Below are positions 47,073-60,794 of a stretch of DNA of 64,000 nt, piece by piece. The stretch lies in NCBI GenBank assembly GCA_023525715.1, contig CM042014.1, positions 20,190,063 to 20,254,062 on the forward strand, read 5' to 3'. The notes beneath the pieces were generated by a model that was not told the DNA's origin, did not search any database, and saw only the letters and a list, made by a program, of their open reading frames with translations. Position 1 is the stretch's first letter. The number at the start of each line of letters is the position of its first letter. This DNA comes from Cichorium intybus (lineage: Eukaryota; Streptophyta; Magnoliopsida; Asterales; Asteraceae). A program made the position numbers and the translations under genes.

Positions 47073-50057
47073 ATGGCATCTCACATTGTTGGTTATCCTC
47101 GTATGGGCCCCAAGAGAGAGCTCAAATTTGCTCTTGAATCTTTCTGGGATGGCAAGAGCAGTGCTGAAGATTTGCAGAAGGTGTCTGCCGATCTCAGGTC
47201 ATCCATCTGGAAACAGATGTCTGATGCTGGCATCAAATACATCCCCAGCAACACCTTCTCTTACTATGATCAAGTTCTTGACACCACTGCCATGCTTGGT
47301 GCCGTCCCCTCAAGATACAACTGGAATGGTGGTGAGATTGGTTTCGACACTTACTTCTCCATGGCCAGAGGAAATGCCTCTGTCCCAGCCATGGAAATGA
47401 CCAAGTGGTTTGACACCAACTAGTAAGTTTCATATTTCCCCCTTTAGGTTCTTGGATCTTGTTGATCTTCACCATAACTTAATTCTAGTACTAACCGAGA
47501 ATTGTTTTGATGAACAGCCATTTCATTGTCCCAGAGTTGGGCCCTGATGTGAAATTCTCTTATGCTTCTCACAAGGCTGTGACTGAATACAAGGAGGCTA
47601 AAGCTGTATGTGTTCTTGATATGTTGTTTATGAGTTTTCTGAATGGGATTTTAATAATCTCATTGTTAATATGCTGGGTGGTTTTAAATTATGCAGCTTG
47701 GAGTTGATACCGTACCGGTCTTTGTTGGCCCAGTCAGCTACTTATTGCTATCCAAACCTGCAAAGGGTGTTGAGAAAACCTTTGATCTTCTATCCCTTCT
47801 TGATAAAATCCTTCCGATCTACAAGTATGCCTCTTTTCTATAATCATTTTCATGTTGTTTATGTGGAATTAAGTTTGCATAATAACAAGAACCACCTCTT
47901 CACTCTTCCAGGGAAGTCATTGCCGAGCTGAAGGAAGCAGGTGCTACATGGATCCAATTTGACGAGGCTACCCTTGTGAAGGATCTTGAGGGCTACCAAT
48001 TGGAAGCTTTCACCAAGGCCTACTCTGAGCTCCAATCAGCTTGCTCTGGGCTTGATGTTATTGTTGCCACCTACTTTGCTGATGTTCCAGCTGCAGCATT
48101 CAAAACCCTGACTTCATTGCCTGGAGTTTCTGGTTTCACTTTTGATTTGGTCCGTGGTGAAAAGACTCTTGACTTGATCAAGACCAGCTTCCCATCAGGC
48201 AAATACCTGTTTGCTGGAGTTGTTGATGGAAGAAACATCTGGGCTAATGATCTTGTTTCTTCTCTCAGTCTCCTTGAGTCTCTCGAGGGCATTGTGGGCA
48301 AAGGTAGTTTTCTTTCTTTCATTCTTTTTAGCTATAAACTTTTCCTGTCATTTACTCAAATTTTAAAATATGTCAATTTGCAGATAAGCTTGTTGTTTCA
48401 ACCTCTTGCTCACTACTCCACACTGCTGTTGATCTGATTAACGAGACCAAATTGGATGATGAAATCAAGTCATGGCTGGCATTTGCTGCTCAAAAGGTGG
48501 TTGAAGTCAACGCATTGGCCAAGGCTGTAGCTGGTCAAAAGGATGAGGCATACTTCTCAGCCAATGCTGCTGCTCAGGCTTCAAGGAAGTCCTCCCCAAG
48601 AGTCACTAACGAGTCCGTCCAAAAGGCTGTAAGTCCTGAAAATTCCACTCCTTTTATATTTTCTATAAAATTATGATGTAAAAAGTTCATACTCACTCCT
48701 GCATTCTCAGGCTGCCGCTTTGAGGGGCTCAGACCACCGCCGTGCCACCAATGTGAGTGCCAGACTTGACGCCCAACAGAAGAAACTCAACCTTCCAATT
48801 CTCCCCACCACCACCATCGGTTCTTTCCCACAAACCATCGAGCTCAGGAGAGTTCGCCGTGAGTACAAGGCTAAGAAGTGAGTATTTTATATAGTTTGAT
48901 AATGAATAATGCAATGCATTTTAGAAAAAAAATTCTTACAAAAGCATATATTTTATAGGATCTCTGAAGAAGAGTATGTGAAAGCCATCAAGGAGGAGAT
49001 CTTTAAAGTTGTCCAGCTTCAAGAAGAACTTGACATCGATGTCCTTGTCCATGGAGAGCCTGAGGTATATTTGAATATTGATAAACGCTAATTAGTCCTT
49101 TTTATCAGTTTCATAACAAAAAGGTTGACTAAAATGCATATAATGTTTCAGAGGAACGACATGGTTGAGTACTTCGGTGAGCAATTGTCTGGATTTGCCT
49201 TCACCGCAAACGGATGGGTGCAATCCTACGGATCTCGGTGCGTGAAGCCACCAATCATCTATGGTGATGTCAGCCGACCCAAGGCCATGACCGTTTTCTG
49301 GTCGTCCATGGCTCAGGAAATGACCAAACGCCCCATGAAGGGTATGCTCACCGGCCCAGTCACCATTCTCAACTGGTCCTTCGTCCGTAACGACCAACCC
49401 AGGTATAAAACACAAAGTCAAAAAATATAAACTATCTAGTCATCCCACAAAGTACATTGCTAAATGTGAGATTTTCCATTTTGCAGATTTGAAACTTGCT
49501 ACCAGATTGCATTGGCCATAAAGGATGAGGTCGAGGATCTTGAGAAGGCCGGGATCACGGTTATCCAAATTGATGAGGCCGCTTTGAGAGAGGGATTGCC
49601 ACTCAGGAAAGCGGAACACGCCTTCTACTTGGACTGGGCTGTTCACTCTTTCAGAATCACAAACGTGGGCGTTGCTGACACCACTCAGATCCATACCCAC
49701 ATGTGCTACTCAAACTTCAATGACATCATCCACTCAATCATCAACATGGATGCTGATGTCATCACAATTGAGAACTCGCGATCTGATGAGAAGCTTCTGT
49801 CGGTGTTCCGTGAGGGAGTGAAATACGGTGCTGGAATTGGTCCCGGTGTGTATGACATCCATTCTCCAAGAATCCCGACCATGGAGGAGATTCATGACAG
49901 AGTCAACAAGATGCTTGCAGTTTTGGAGACCAACATTTTATGGGTGAACCCTGATTGTGGTCTCAAGACCCGTAAGTATGGTGAGGTGAAGCCTGCACTC
50001 GAGAACATGGTTACAGCCGCCAAGAAGCTCCGTGCTGAGTTGGCGAGTGCAAAGTGA
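47073..50057 (+). CDS. METE: 5-methyltetrahydropteroyltriglutamate-homocysteine methyltransferase (cobalamin-independent methionine synthase)
   Basis: Transfers the methyl group of 5-methyl-tetrahydrofolate (polyglutamate) to homocysteine, making methionine for protein and S-adenosylmethionine. Nine coding exons: 47073-47422, 47518-47605, 47697-47824, 47912-48303, 48384-48628, 48711-48877, 48959-49064, 49152-49402 and 49487-50057. All have GT-AG junctions and sum to 2298 nt, giving exactly 765 residues, the usual length of plant METE. The N-terminal barrel begins MASHIVGYPRMGPKRELKFA. The C-terminal catalytic barrel begins near LPTTTIGSFPQT. Zinc ligands are present: H647 and C649 (HTHMCYSNF), E671 (ITIENSRS), C733 (NPDCGLKTR). 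The catalytic Asp of the IDEAAL motif is D605. No transit peptide precedes the domain, so a cytosolic isoform is likely. The start matches the universal MASHIVGYPR beginning. Confidence 0.97.
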
Positions 50058-50489
50058 GGTGGTTCTTGAAGAACAAGAGTTGTAAGTGTAAAGTATACTT
50101 GAAGGTTGTATGCTAAGATACCAATTGGTATATGTGGGAATTGGGTTGTCATCATCTATGAAATTGAAATAGGATACCATGATTGTAAGTGTCCTTTGGT
50201 GACATATGTTTATTTTACGTGTTATAATAACAAGCCTAGAATTTTGGATATTTATATATATTGCATTATAAGACAATTCATTGATGATTTTTATATATGA
50301 TATTTACCTTAAGCTTTTTGGTTATTCTGCCAAAGATTCAAAAAGAAGTGTAAAGACTTCGTTTTTATTAGAGTCTATGAATCACTCAACATGTATCCAC
50401 GTACACATAATACAAGTCCGGAAATACATACAAGTTGGCCAGATACAAAAAGAGTACATGGGCCTACCTATACAACAAAGTCTACTAAT
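50058..50489. other. METE 3' UTR and downstream sequence
   Basis: The first 200-250 bases are likely 3' UTR. The remainder may include worn 3' sequence of the minus-strand copia relic, but no LTR ends were found. Confidence 0.4.
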
Positions 50490-53400
50490 ATATGCCCCTG
50501 TGGTTTCAGGGGGAGATAGTCAAATGCTTAAACCGGGGAGGAACTTCTAAAAAATCGGTTATGATAGGCTTTTCATGTAGATGTCGGCGTACTAGTATCA
50601 AGATGGAACGTGGAAAACACAAATGTGAACAATAACAACTTTTTCCCAAACACAGAGAATATTAAGCTCGATGTGTTTGGTCTGTTGGTGTTGGACTGGT
50701 TAGCAGACATATAGATAGCACTGATGTTATTCACAATATACAATTGTGACTGATCGTGGAGATGCAGATGCATGAAGTTCACAAAGAAGGTTGCATAACC
50801 ATGCAATCTCAACCACTTTATTTACCACCTGACGTTACTCTGTCTCAAATGTGTAGGGGACAATATGTTTAAGAGCCTGAATATAGGGCTTCTGAGGGTC
50901 GTGCATGTAGATACATACCTGTTGAACAATGAAAGAGAGATATGAGCTAGTAAATGTCAGGTACTGCAAAGCCCCTAAAAGGGTACGATATAGGGAAGGA
51001 ATGGAGATCGGGGAACCATGATCACCAAGCTTAGCTATAGGATCAACACGAGTCTTGCAAGGATTACTTAGGACATGTTGGCTCGCTATAAATGTCGTTG
51101 GCATATTTCTATTGTGAGAGAAACATGCCTTTAAAAGACCAAGTGATCGAGGCCCCGAGAAATTAGTTTAGGGTCCCTAGATCAGTCATAGAAAACTCCT
51201 AAGTAAAGCAATAAGTTGCTGAAGAAAGGTCGTGTTGGAGGTCGTGAGGATGATATCATCTGAATATAGTAAGAGATATGCAAGGTGTTGGCCATGTCTC
51301 ATAACAAAGAGAAATGAGTCAGTTTTGCTGTATTCAAAACCGATATGTAAGGATAACTGTCAAAATGTTAAACCAAACTTGTAGGGCATGTTTAAGGTCA
51401 TAAAGGGACTTCTGTAACCAACAAACGTGCTGTGGCATGTTAGGGTCTTTGAAACATGGTGGCTGATGTATGAAAAACGTCTCAAATAGGTGACCGTGCT
51501 AAAGGCATTTTTCACATCTAACTGATGAACCAACTATTGGCAGGAGGAGACAAGGCTAAAAACCATGCACCGACTATTGGCGGGAGGAGACAAGGCTAAA
51601 AACCATGCGTATGGTAGCAGGCTTTACAACAAAGCTAAAAGTTTCATCACAGACGATGCCCGATTGTTGGCTTTTCCTGTTTACTACGAGATAGACTTTG
51701 CACCTACTAATTAGAGAGTCATCAACATGAAATTCATGTTTAAATTGCCACATTAAGTGGACCATATTAACTCCGGGTTGACGAGGTATATATTCAGCAT
51801 GCATAGCGGATCGCAGTTGGAGTTGTTTAAAGCATGGATGTGAGTTTTCAAGATGGGAGATAGAGTTGAGGTGTGTAGGTTTTAGTCCGGTGCACAGTTT
51901 TGGTGGTGCAAACCCACGATCTAGTTTTTATCAGATGAGATGGGATAGGGGCTGCCGATGACGACGGTGGTGGGGTTGGCGAGGGAGTGATGGACGCTGT
52001 AGATGTTGTTGGAATGGTAGCAGGTGGCTCGATAGGGTTATCGTCGGAGAGGAGGAGACAACTACAGGGGCTGAGATGGGCTCTGATGGGGTGGGTGTGG
52101 CAGTCAGCGGAGTTTTAGGACAAAGAATGTGAGAGACAACAAGGTTAGGATAAGTATTAACATACAAGAATATGTATTAAGGTGGGTTAGAGGGTGTCAT
52201 GGATGCAAATGGAAAGACGAGTTCATCAGAGGTAACATTACATCAAAGTATGATTTTTTTTGGATGACGATTGAGACATCAGAACCCACGGTGGTTATCG
52301 GGGTATCCTATCCTAGGAATATGCAAGGGATTGATCGAGGGGCTAATTTATGTGGTGGGTGAAGAAGGTAACATAAGCACCCAAACGCCATAAGATGGTC
52401 ATTTTTTGTAGTGTTTGGAGTATGGTGTTTGGCTGTTGATTGATTTGGATGGAAGGCGGTTTAAAATGTGTGTTGCCATATGAAGTGTCGTGACCTAATA
52501 GGTGGGTGGTAGGTGAGCTTGGAAAAGAAAAGAATAGATGAGATTGTTGATTGTTTGGATCATTTCAATTTTCCCGGTTTTGTTAGGAGGTTTTTGGGCA
52601 TGAAAAATGGATATGAATTATTTTTGCATCGAAGATGCCACAAAGGGCAGAGTTATTGAATTCTCCCCCTTCCCTCCATGATCACATTTACTGGCTTGAT
52701 TTTTTTTGTTAAGTTGGGTACGAACAGACGAACAAAAATGCATAAATTTGGAAATTGCACCACATTTTCGTATTAGTGGGTAAATCCATAAATGGTGGGT
52801 GAAATGGTCTGGAAAAATAATGTAATACTTGAGACCACTCAAGCTAGCAATAGGTGAAGTCCAAAGGTCGAAATGAATCAAATCAAACAGTTATTGACAA
52901 TTCTATTCGAACTAGAAAATAGGAGACAAACATGTTTACCCAATTGACAAGCATTACATATATAAGTTGATAAATTTTTGTTACATCAAACTAAATGACT
53001 AGAAATTAAAAAACGTTCTTGGGGTATCTGAGTCGTTAGTGCCAAATTGACAGACTAGAGGGGATAAGAGCTTGAGGTGTTGAACTAGGTAAAAGGTCTT
53101 GGATACTATTACATAAGAGATGAGTTTGATTGGTTTGAGGGTCTTTCACAAAAAAAAAAACGAGATTTTCAAACTTTATGGAACATTTATTGTCTCGTGT
53201 AAATTTACAAACTGAGTTGAGGTTTTTAATAATATTAGATGTGATAAGAACTTGATTTAAATGAAGGGTGCAATGGGGGTGGGTAGAATGTTAAGGCCCA
53301 TGTTTATGACACACATGATCGATCGATAAATCCATAGCTTGACTAAAGAATTAAGCTGTTGACATTCAGCTGAGGGATTGGCGGGAGCACCTTCATCAAT

Positions 53401-53560
53401 ATGGTGTTGGGCGACTTCAAATTTGTTTGGAATGCAAGTGAGTGGTTGGGCTCAATTTTTAACCAAGCCATGGTTGAATTTTTCAATGATTTTATTTTAT
53501 TTAATCAGAACTAGAGGATCTTCCCTTGGGTGGGTACAATTTTCACGTGATCGAATAAAA
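50490..53560 (-). pseudogene. Ty1/copia pol relic
   Basis: Domains in normal order on the minus strand, with frameshifts and stops. Integrase core: MIHFDLWTSPIASLSGLKYY, then FPDHFTHHLWIYPL (52881-52700). A Pro/Ser/Thr-rich linker (52167-51931). RT start: NMVHLMWQFKHEFHVDDSL, then CDETFSFVVKPATIRMVFSL (51790-51580). RT active site YSDD, where family members have YVDD (about 51266-51249). RT end and RNase H start: SLYRTLLGALQYLTFTSSYL (about 51000-50930). RNase H: VNNISAIYMSANQ (about 50740-50700). No LTRs could be assigned. It lies tail-to-tail with METE and is clearly inactive. Confidence 0.88.
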
Positions 53561-53767
53561 AGGCATCCAAAATGAGTAAATTAGATCGCTTTTTTTGTTA
53601 CTGAGAGAATTCTTGATAAACTCACACATCTTGTGTAACCATTTTTATAGGCATTTTTCGGATCATTAATCGATTCTTTTAAAGGAATTGATCTCTAATT
53701 ATGGTCTAACTTCTTTTCCACTCATGGTTTGCTATAGAAGGCTTTGATGAGGTTGTGCAAAATTCTT

Positions 53768-53789
53768 GGGGGGGGGGGGGGGGGGGGGG
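53768..53789. repeat. Poly(G) run, 22 bp
   Basis: Uninterrupted G between TTCTT and TAATT, between the copia and LINE relics. Confidence 0.97.
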
Positions 53790-53929
53790 TAATTAAAGGT
53801 TAGATTAAAACGCATTGGTTACTCTAAAAAGAAATTACAAGTTCTTAAAAGTGATAGTCAATTGTCGCAAGCAAATCCTAGAAACAAAATGGCACCAATG
53901 AGTAGTTAAAAAAATAATCAAGAATATGA

Positions 53930-56290
53930 CCACCGTATAAAGACCGGGTCAGTTGCTGAGACTGAAATGGAAGATCGTGTCCATTACATTAAGATTTTAG
54001 AAGACTTGGAGAGGGTTGAACGTAAAGACTTAGCTCAAAATCCTAAGATCCATTGGGGAATCGAGGGTGATGAACATGCAAAAATCATTTCATGAGATTT
54101 TCAATAAAAAAGCGTCATGCGGCAATTCATGGTGTTATGGTAGAAGGCTAATGGATTACTGAACTCGATAGAGTAAACGATGAAGTTTTGACTCACTTTG
54201 CGACAAAATTCACCCCTTTTTACAAGGGTTATATTGTACTTTGATATTCAAATCTAGAATAATCTTCCCCACGAACCAAGTATCGAGTGTTGAGGTACAT
54301 TTTACCAGGGCGGAAATCAAGCAAGCGGTTTGAGATTGTAGTAACGACAAAGCTGCAGGACTTGATCGTTTCACATTTAAGGTTATCAAGAGGTATTGGT
54401 CGTTGGTGGAAGATGATATAGTGGCTACGATTTTGGAGTTCCAATGGTCGGGCATGATTCCAATAGGTTGTAATCTGTTATTTATCACTTTGCTGCCAAA
54501 AGTTCAAGACCCAAAAATTATTACAGATTATAGACCAACTAGTCTTATTAGTTGTCAATACAAAATAATTGGCAGGCTATTGACTAATCAGCTTTAAGCA
54601 ATTAACGATGTCATGAATCCAGAGAAATCGATATTTATGAAAGGGCGACAAATACTTGACGGCCCGTTAATGTTACATGAGATAGCAGCTTAGCACAAGA
54701 AAAATAGAAAACAACTTTTGGTGTTTAAACTGGATTTTGAGTAGGCGTGTAATTCACTTTGTTGGGGATACTTGGATAAAGTGTTACAAAGTTTGGGTTT
54801 GGAAAAAAAATGGAGGGGTTGGGTTCGTGGATGTTTGACATTATCTATGGCTTCAATTATAGTAAACGGGTCCCGACATCGGAATTCCAAATCAAGTGAG
54901 GGCTTAGATAAGAATTTATTTTGAGGTACCCAAGTAGGCGTGTGTAATGTGGCAATTTCTCACTTTTTCTATGCAAAAGATGCAATTTTTCTTGGAGAAT
55001 GGTCTAATGCAAATGAAAGGAACATAGTTACATTACTTGATGTTTCTTTCTTGCTTTTGGGTAGAAAATCAACTTATAAAAAAGTATGTCGTTGAAAGTT
55101 GGAATTGAATTTTCTAAGGTTGACGAATGGCGGGTGTAATTGGGTGTTCGGCTCTAAAAATGCCATTTACATATTTGGGCCTTCCGGTTAGGTCAAACAC
55201 GACATTAACCACAAATAGAAGGAAGTAGTTGATAAATTCATGGTTCGATTGTCGACTTGGAAAACCAAACTCGTTTGGTCGAGACACGATTATCAAGTCG
55301 ATTTTCAGGAGTATTATAGCTTATTTTATAGACTTATTTCGAACGCCACAAAATTATAGAAACTTTGGAATCACACAGAAACTGAGTTTTTGTTGGTGTT
55401 GAAATGGTGAGAAAAATCTAACTTGGATTAAGTGGATGAAAGTGATTGCTAGTATGAGTGTTGGGAGCCTTTACGCTTTTTAACAGGACACATTTGTTTA
55501 AATGGAAGTGGTGCCTTCTAAGTAATTTGAATACTCTTTGGGCATGTGCTATAAAAACTATATATGGCTAAACAATTCAACGATAAAAAGAATCTATATT
55601 CAGGTTTTATGTTCGAGAAAAGTAAGAAATGACTGGAATACTCTTTTTTTGGAAGACACGTGGTTGGGATATACGCATTTAAAAAATCGATTTTGAAGAA
55701 TTTTTTTGGCTTCATGAACATGCGTAACTCACTGTGCATGACTAGTTCTCGGTTTCGACATGCTCCTAGAGGATGGTTGAAAATGATTAATGTGTTGAGT
55801 TTCTTGAGGTTCTGTAATGTTCCTTGTTGCAACAACGAGCTAGATGAAGGTGGGAGTCAAGATCATACCAGAGAATACACATAGTAGTTTCAACAAGGAA
55901 CTTGATTGACAACCTTAATCTTGGATGCTTCTGATACTGTTGGGAAAATCTTGTCCTAATAAATGTCAATGTTTTCTCTTGGAGAAGGTTTCAATCAAAT
56001 TCAATATTGACACATGTGGCATTGATTTGGATACTATTATTTGTAAGATATGTGATGCTGAAGTTGAGACGTTACAATACATGGTTTTTTTTCTTGTCCG
56101 TTTGTGGTAAACATTTGTTGTCAAATATCTCGGTGGTGGGGCTTTCATAATGTTTCCAGTTATGCCGAGTTTCAGTGGTGTTATACTCCCTCACATTGAA
56201 TGTGTTCCAAAAGAACTACTTCGAGGCGGTTGTAGCTTTGACTAGTTTTTGTGCAATATGGAAGTTTCAAGATGACAAATATTTGAAATG
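53930..56290 (+). pseudogene. LINE (non-LTR retrotransposon) reverse transcriptase relic
   Basis: Read across frames, the order is that of plant L1-type ORF2. IHWGIEGDEHAK (about 54050), the motif between endonuclease and RT, comes first. Then FITLLPKVQDPKIITDYRPT and SLISCQYKIIGRLLTNQL (54480-54597), and FMKGRQILDGP (about 54635). The active-site box FYAKDAIFLGEW (about 54970-55005) has AKD where FADD is normal. KEVVDKFMVRLSTWKTKLVW (about 55220-55280) follows. The zf-RVT end with C-x2-C (ICKICDAEVETLQYM, about 56037-56085) closes it. Many stops and the lost catalytic Asp mean it is dead. No poly(A) tail or target duplication was identified. Confidence 0.85.
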
Positions 56291-56357
56291 GTTAAACCTA
56301 AAAAAGCATTATTTTTGAATTATCGTAACAGAGTCTTATTTTTGGTTTTTTAAAATA

Positions 56358-57068
56358 GGATTAAGGTCAAATTTGGTTATTTAACTTTTGGCTTTGTGCT
56401 CATTTAGTCATTTAACTCCTTTTAAGCTTTAAAATGTCACTAAACTTATCAATTTGTGCCAAATATTTGAAATGGTTAAACCTAAAAAAGCATTATTTTT
56501 TGTGGTCACTTAACTTTGAAATTGTGTCAAAATGGTCACTAAACTTTCGAAATTGTGCTCATTCAGTTTTATATGTTTTATTTTTTAGAATTTGTTTTCA
56601 AAAATTCTTTTTTTTTTATTTCGGTTTTACATGTTTTTTCACAATTCATTTTATAATTTTATTTTTTATATGATTTTGAAAAAGAAACATGAAAAACGAA
56701 GTAAATAAATGAAGTTGTATAAATACCTTGCGAAAAACAAACATGCAAAAACGTAGTAATAATAGAGTTATAAAAGCGAATTGTTAAAAACATGTAAAAA
56801 CAAAATAAACAATGCAACTAACAAGGATTGTGAAAAAAAATGTAAAAACAAAATACAAAATGAAATTGTAAAAATAAATTCTAAAAAAAATATATATAAA
56901 AACGAATGAGCAGTGACCATTTTAACATAATTTATTAAGTGGCCCTAAAAAATGTTTAATAACCATTTCAATACAAATTAATAAATTTAATGATATTTTC
57001 AAACTTAAAAAAAAATGACTAAATGACCATATAATCAAAAATTAAATGATAAAATTTAAACTTGACCC
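56358..57068. mobile_element. Probable MULE-type non-autonomous element, 711 bp
   Basis: The left end GGATTAAGGTCAAATTTGG and the right end, read inverted as GGGTCAAGTTTAAATT, are imperfect inverted repeats. The TTTAGTCATTTAA motif is also mirrored inside. A 9-bp TTTAAAATA is present on both sides (56349-56357 and 57069-57077). Being AT-rich, the duplication could be chance. No gene inside. Confidence 0.55.
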
Positions 57069-57319
57069 TTTAAAATAAGCTTAAACTTTAAGCGGATGGG
57101 TTACTCCAAAGTCCAACAAATACTATAAAATCTTTGTAATTTGGCTAGCGTGCTATATAGGCTTCATGTTCTAACAATAATCTCGGGTTCCAAAAAAGAA
57201 CGCATACATAATTGAAAGCATATAAAAAAAAGGATCCCAATATCCCATCAACAAGTGATATCGTCAAATAACCTCACTACTAACATGCTCACCAACTACT
57301 TCACCACCAATCCTCTCAC

Positions 57320-58189
<870 letters not shown>

Positions 58190-58489
58190 CCTCTCACCAT
58201 CATACAATATAATAACATAACAGGCAAAATGTGCTGATATTATTTTTATAATCTCATTAAAATACAAGCCATCACTCATAAATTTATAATTTTATAGTAT
58301 ATCATTTACGAAAACCTTTTCGAATTTTAAGCAAATTACATATATAGATAATCAAATAGGGCAAAAGAACGATGTAAAGAATAAATTGGTCGAATGATGT
58401 TCTTCACATTAAGAGTGTCGTTGGGGGCCTTCCCTTCGTCGATACTACTATTATGGGGTGGTCGATACCGGCGACATCAACTGCCACCT

Positions 58490-59089
58490 CAGTGGCGGAT
58501 CCAGGATTTATAAACGTTGGGGGCACAAAAAAACATAAAACAAAAATTTTCTGAGTCGGGTCAAAACAGTTATAAAAATCAGTGTGTCGGTAACAAAACG
58601 GTTACAAAATTACTGAGTCGGGTCAGAATGATTATAAATTTACCCAGAATAAAACAAAAAGAGTTGTAGATCTTTTGAAGTTGATGCTTGGTATGTTTTT
58701 TTTTTCTTGTTAAATCCTAGACCAAAGGAATCAAAAGAAAAAATGAAGTTAGTTTGTTGTTGGATGTTGCCATGTTGCATAGTTGTGCTGAAAAGAGACA
58801 CGGATGAAGGAAAAAATACAGCCTTTTTTTCTATTTACCAGCAAATCAAATTCAAATTACTGTATTTTGCTCAATCAAAACAAGGAAGGGGACTCAACTA
58901 AATTATTTATCCCATTAATGCCCCCAATAAGCCAAGTCCATTAACATATGTTTATATTTAGTTGGGGGCACATTGTATTTGAGATTTAGTTTTACCCAAA
59001 ATTAATACTAACCCAATATACTAATTTCTAAATTATTGGGGGCACCTCCCCCCCCCCCCCCCCCCTTACCTTGGTCTTAAATCCGCCCT
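58490..59089. mobile_element. Non-autonomous hAT-like element, 600 bp, with 8-bp target duplication
   Basis: Left end CAGTGGCGGATCCAGGATTT and right end TTAAATCCGCCCT form an imperfect inverted repeat. Both sides are flanked by TGCCACCT (58482-58489 and 59090-59097). CAGTGGCGGA ends are common for plant hAT/Tip100-type elements. An 18-C run lies at 59048-59065. No transposase. Confidence 0.85.
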
Positions 59090-59362
59090 TGCCACCTCGA
59101 ATGCCGACGGTATCCGATCCACCACATTGTGTCGATTGGAAAAGTGCAAAACCATAAAACTTGGAAACAGGGCCGACCCTAAGGGGGTGTTGGAGGTATG
59201 ACCGCACAGGGCTCACGTCGTGAAGAGGCCCGAAATTTCATTTTGCCGCGATTTCGTCGCTAATTCGTCACTACTTCGTCGTTATTCATCTCTAATTTGT
59301 CGCTAATTAGCAAAAATTTTCTGTTTTTAATATGTCGCATATAATTTGTAGTGATTTATTAA

Positions 59363-60461
59363 GGGTTGTGCTATAAATACCCCCATTAAATTTTGTACCC
59401 CATGATTTGATGATCCTTTAATTAAAGTAGTTTTTTAATTTATAAACCCCCATGATTTAACTAATTGTTTTGTTTTACCCCTTTTTCGTCTTTTGTTGTC
59501 TTTTCCTTTATTATTATTATTTTTATTGTTATTTAAAAAAGTTACACCTTAAACATCTTAGAAACAATAAAAAAATATGTTATTCAGTGGGTCGACTTTC
59601 TACGATAAATAACAGTGTATCCGGGTAAAATGGATGTCATATTCACGCAACTAACCACGATTTACTAATTTTTTTTACAGATCTTTATTCTACAACAATG
59701 AATTGTTGAAGCATGATATATAATAATAACGTCAAATTAAAGTAATTAAATATAATTTTATAAAAGATATCGCTAATAGATATCGTGTTATCGTTATTTT
59801 CCTAAGCAATTGTGATTCTTCAACGTGGTTACCACTTCGGTATGGCCCACACGACATCCTAAATCCTGCATATTTCGTTATTGCCCACGTTTACGGTAAC
59901 CATTATGTGATGGTTGATTTACAATGAGCGTATCCAATGCCTCCAATTTTGTCTGGACATGTGCGTGCGTACAGATCAGAACATTCTGTTGCATGGGAAA
60001 CATTGTATGCTGCTCGAATAAATGTTTATGCTCGTTATCCAGATAACGCACCACACAATTGTAATACTTGATCATTTACTATCTCTGATTAATAAAGACA
60101 AACTTTGCTTTAGTATTACTATTTATTTTGTTATTTTTTATACAATCGTTCGAATTTGTCATAACCGTTTTGATATAATTTTATAAATTTATAAACTTCG
60201 TTCGTTGTGCCGTAATTACTTAATAAAAAACTATTCTTTTATTGTTATTAAAACGTAAAAATTATAAAAGCTAAATTTATTGTTATTGTTTTTCTAATAA
60301 TAATAATAATAATAATAAAACAAATCAAATATTATTTGTAAAAGTAAAAAAGAAAAAAAAGAAAAAAAGGGACAACAAATAGACAAAATAGTTAAAAAGA
60401 CAAAAAAAACACAACAAAAAACAAAATTTACAAACTATAGAGGGTATGCATAGAATGACCC
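59363..60461. mobile_element. Non-autonomous MULE, 1.1 kb, carrying a protease-like gene fragment
   Basis: Left end GGGTTGTGCTATAAATACCC and right end GGGTATGCATAGAATGACCC are inverted repeats with a few mismatches. Both sides show TTTATTAA (59355-59362 and 60462-60469; a ninth base G may also match). It lies inside the hAT-like element at 59168-60575. Confidence 0.75.
59823..60071 (+). pseudogene. OTU-like cysteine protease fragment of the MULE-associated type
   Basis: The frame TWLPLRYGPHDILNPAYFVI, then AHVYGNHYVMVDLQ, a stop, and AYPMPPI...AWETLYAARIN, follows the C-terminal half of OTU-like or MULE-associated proteins common in plant genomes. There the pattern is TFLPL, a catalytic-like NHFVQV/NHYV motif and the P-I-PP-I box. 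An internal stop after DLQ and the lack of the N-terminal catalytic half make it non-functional. Confidence 0.55.
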
Positions 60462-60575
60462 TTTATTAAGTATCGAATATTATCGTAGTATTAATGACTT
60501 TTGTTTATATATAAAAAACTATATTTAGGGGCCTATTTTTTGCAGAGGACCTTTAAAATTAGTGGACTGGTCCTG

Positions 60576-60794
60576 TTTGAAAAGCGGACTCATTTTCAAT
60601 AGAAAGGAAAAAAAAGAAAAAAATACATAAAAGGAAAATGACCTATAAGGGTAACGAAGTTTCAGAATTGTTCAAAAAATATCATCAAACTTTTTGTTGT
60701 ATACATATTACCAACAAACTATAACATTTGTACACACATGACCATTAAAGTTTATCTTTTGTTCAAAAAATATCATTCGCGTTACCGGAAGTAT
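60576..60794. other. Short non-coding spacer before the Copia-like element
   Basis: AT-rich. A TTGTTCAAAAAATATCAT motif occurs twice (near 60667 and 60763). No gene. Confidence 0.5.

Larger units (their letters stand above)
59168..60575. mobile_element. hAT-like element interrupted by a MULE
   Basis: Left end CAGGGCCGACCCTA and right end GGACTGGTCCTG are imperfect inverted repeats. The flanks CTTGGAAA and TTTGAAAA agree at 6 of 8 positions, so the target duplication has decayed. Its own sequence is only about 59168-59362 and 60470-60575. Confidence 0.65.

Noticed and set aside
47032..47475. Overlapping ORFs in other frames at METE exon 1
   Set aside because: The METE frame has full-length family agreement and correct splice sites; the others are shadows.
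53378..53575. Plus-strand 65-codon ORF
   Set aside because: The minus strand here carries worn copia gag/pre-integrase-like sequence, and the plus frame has no family features.
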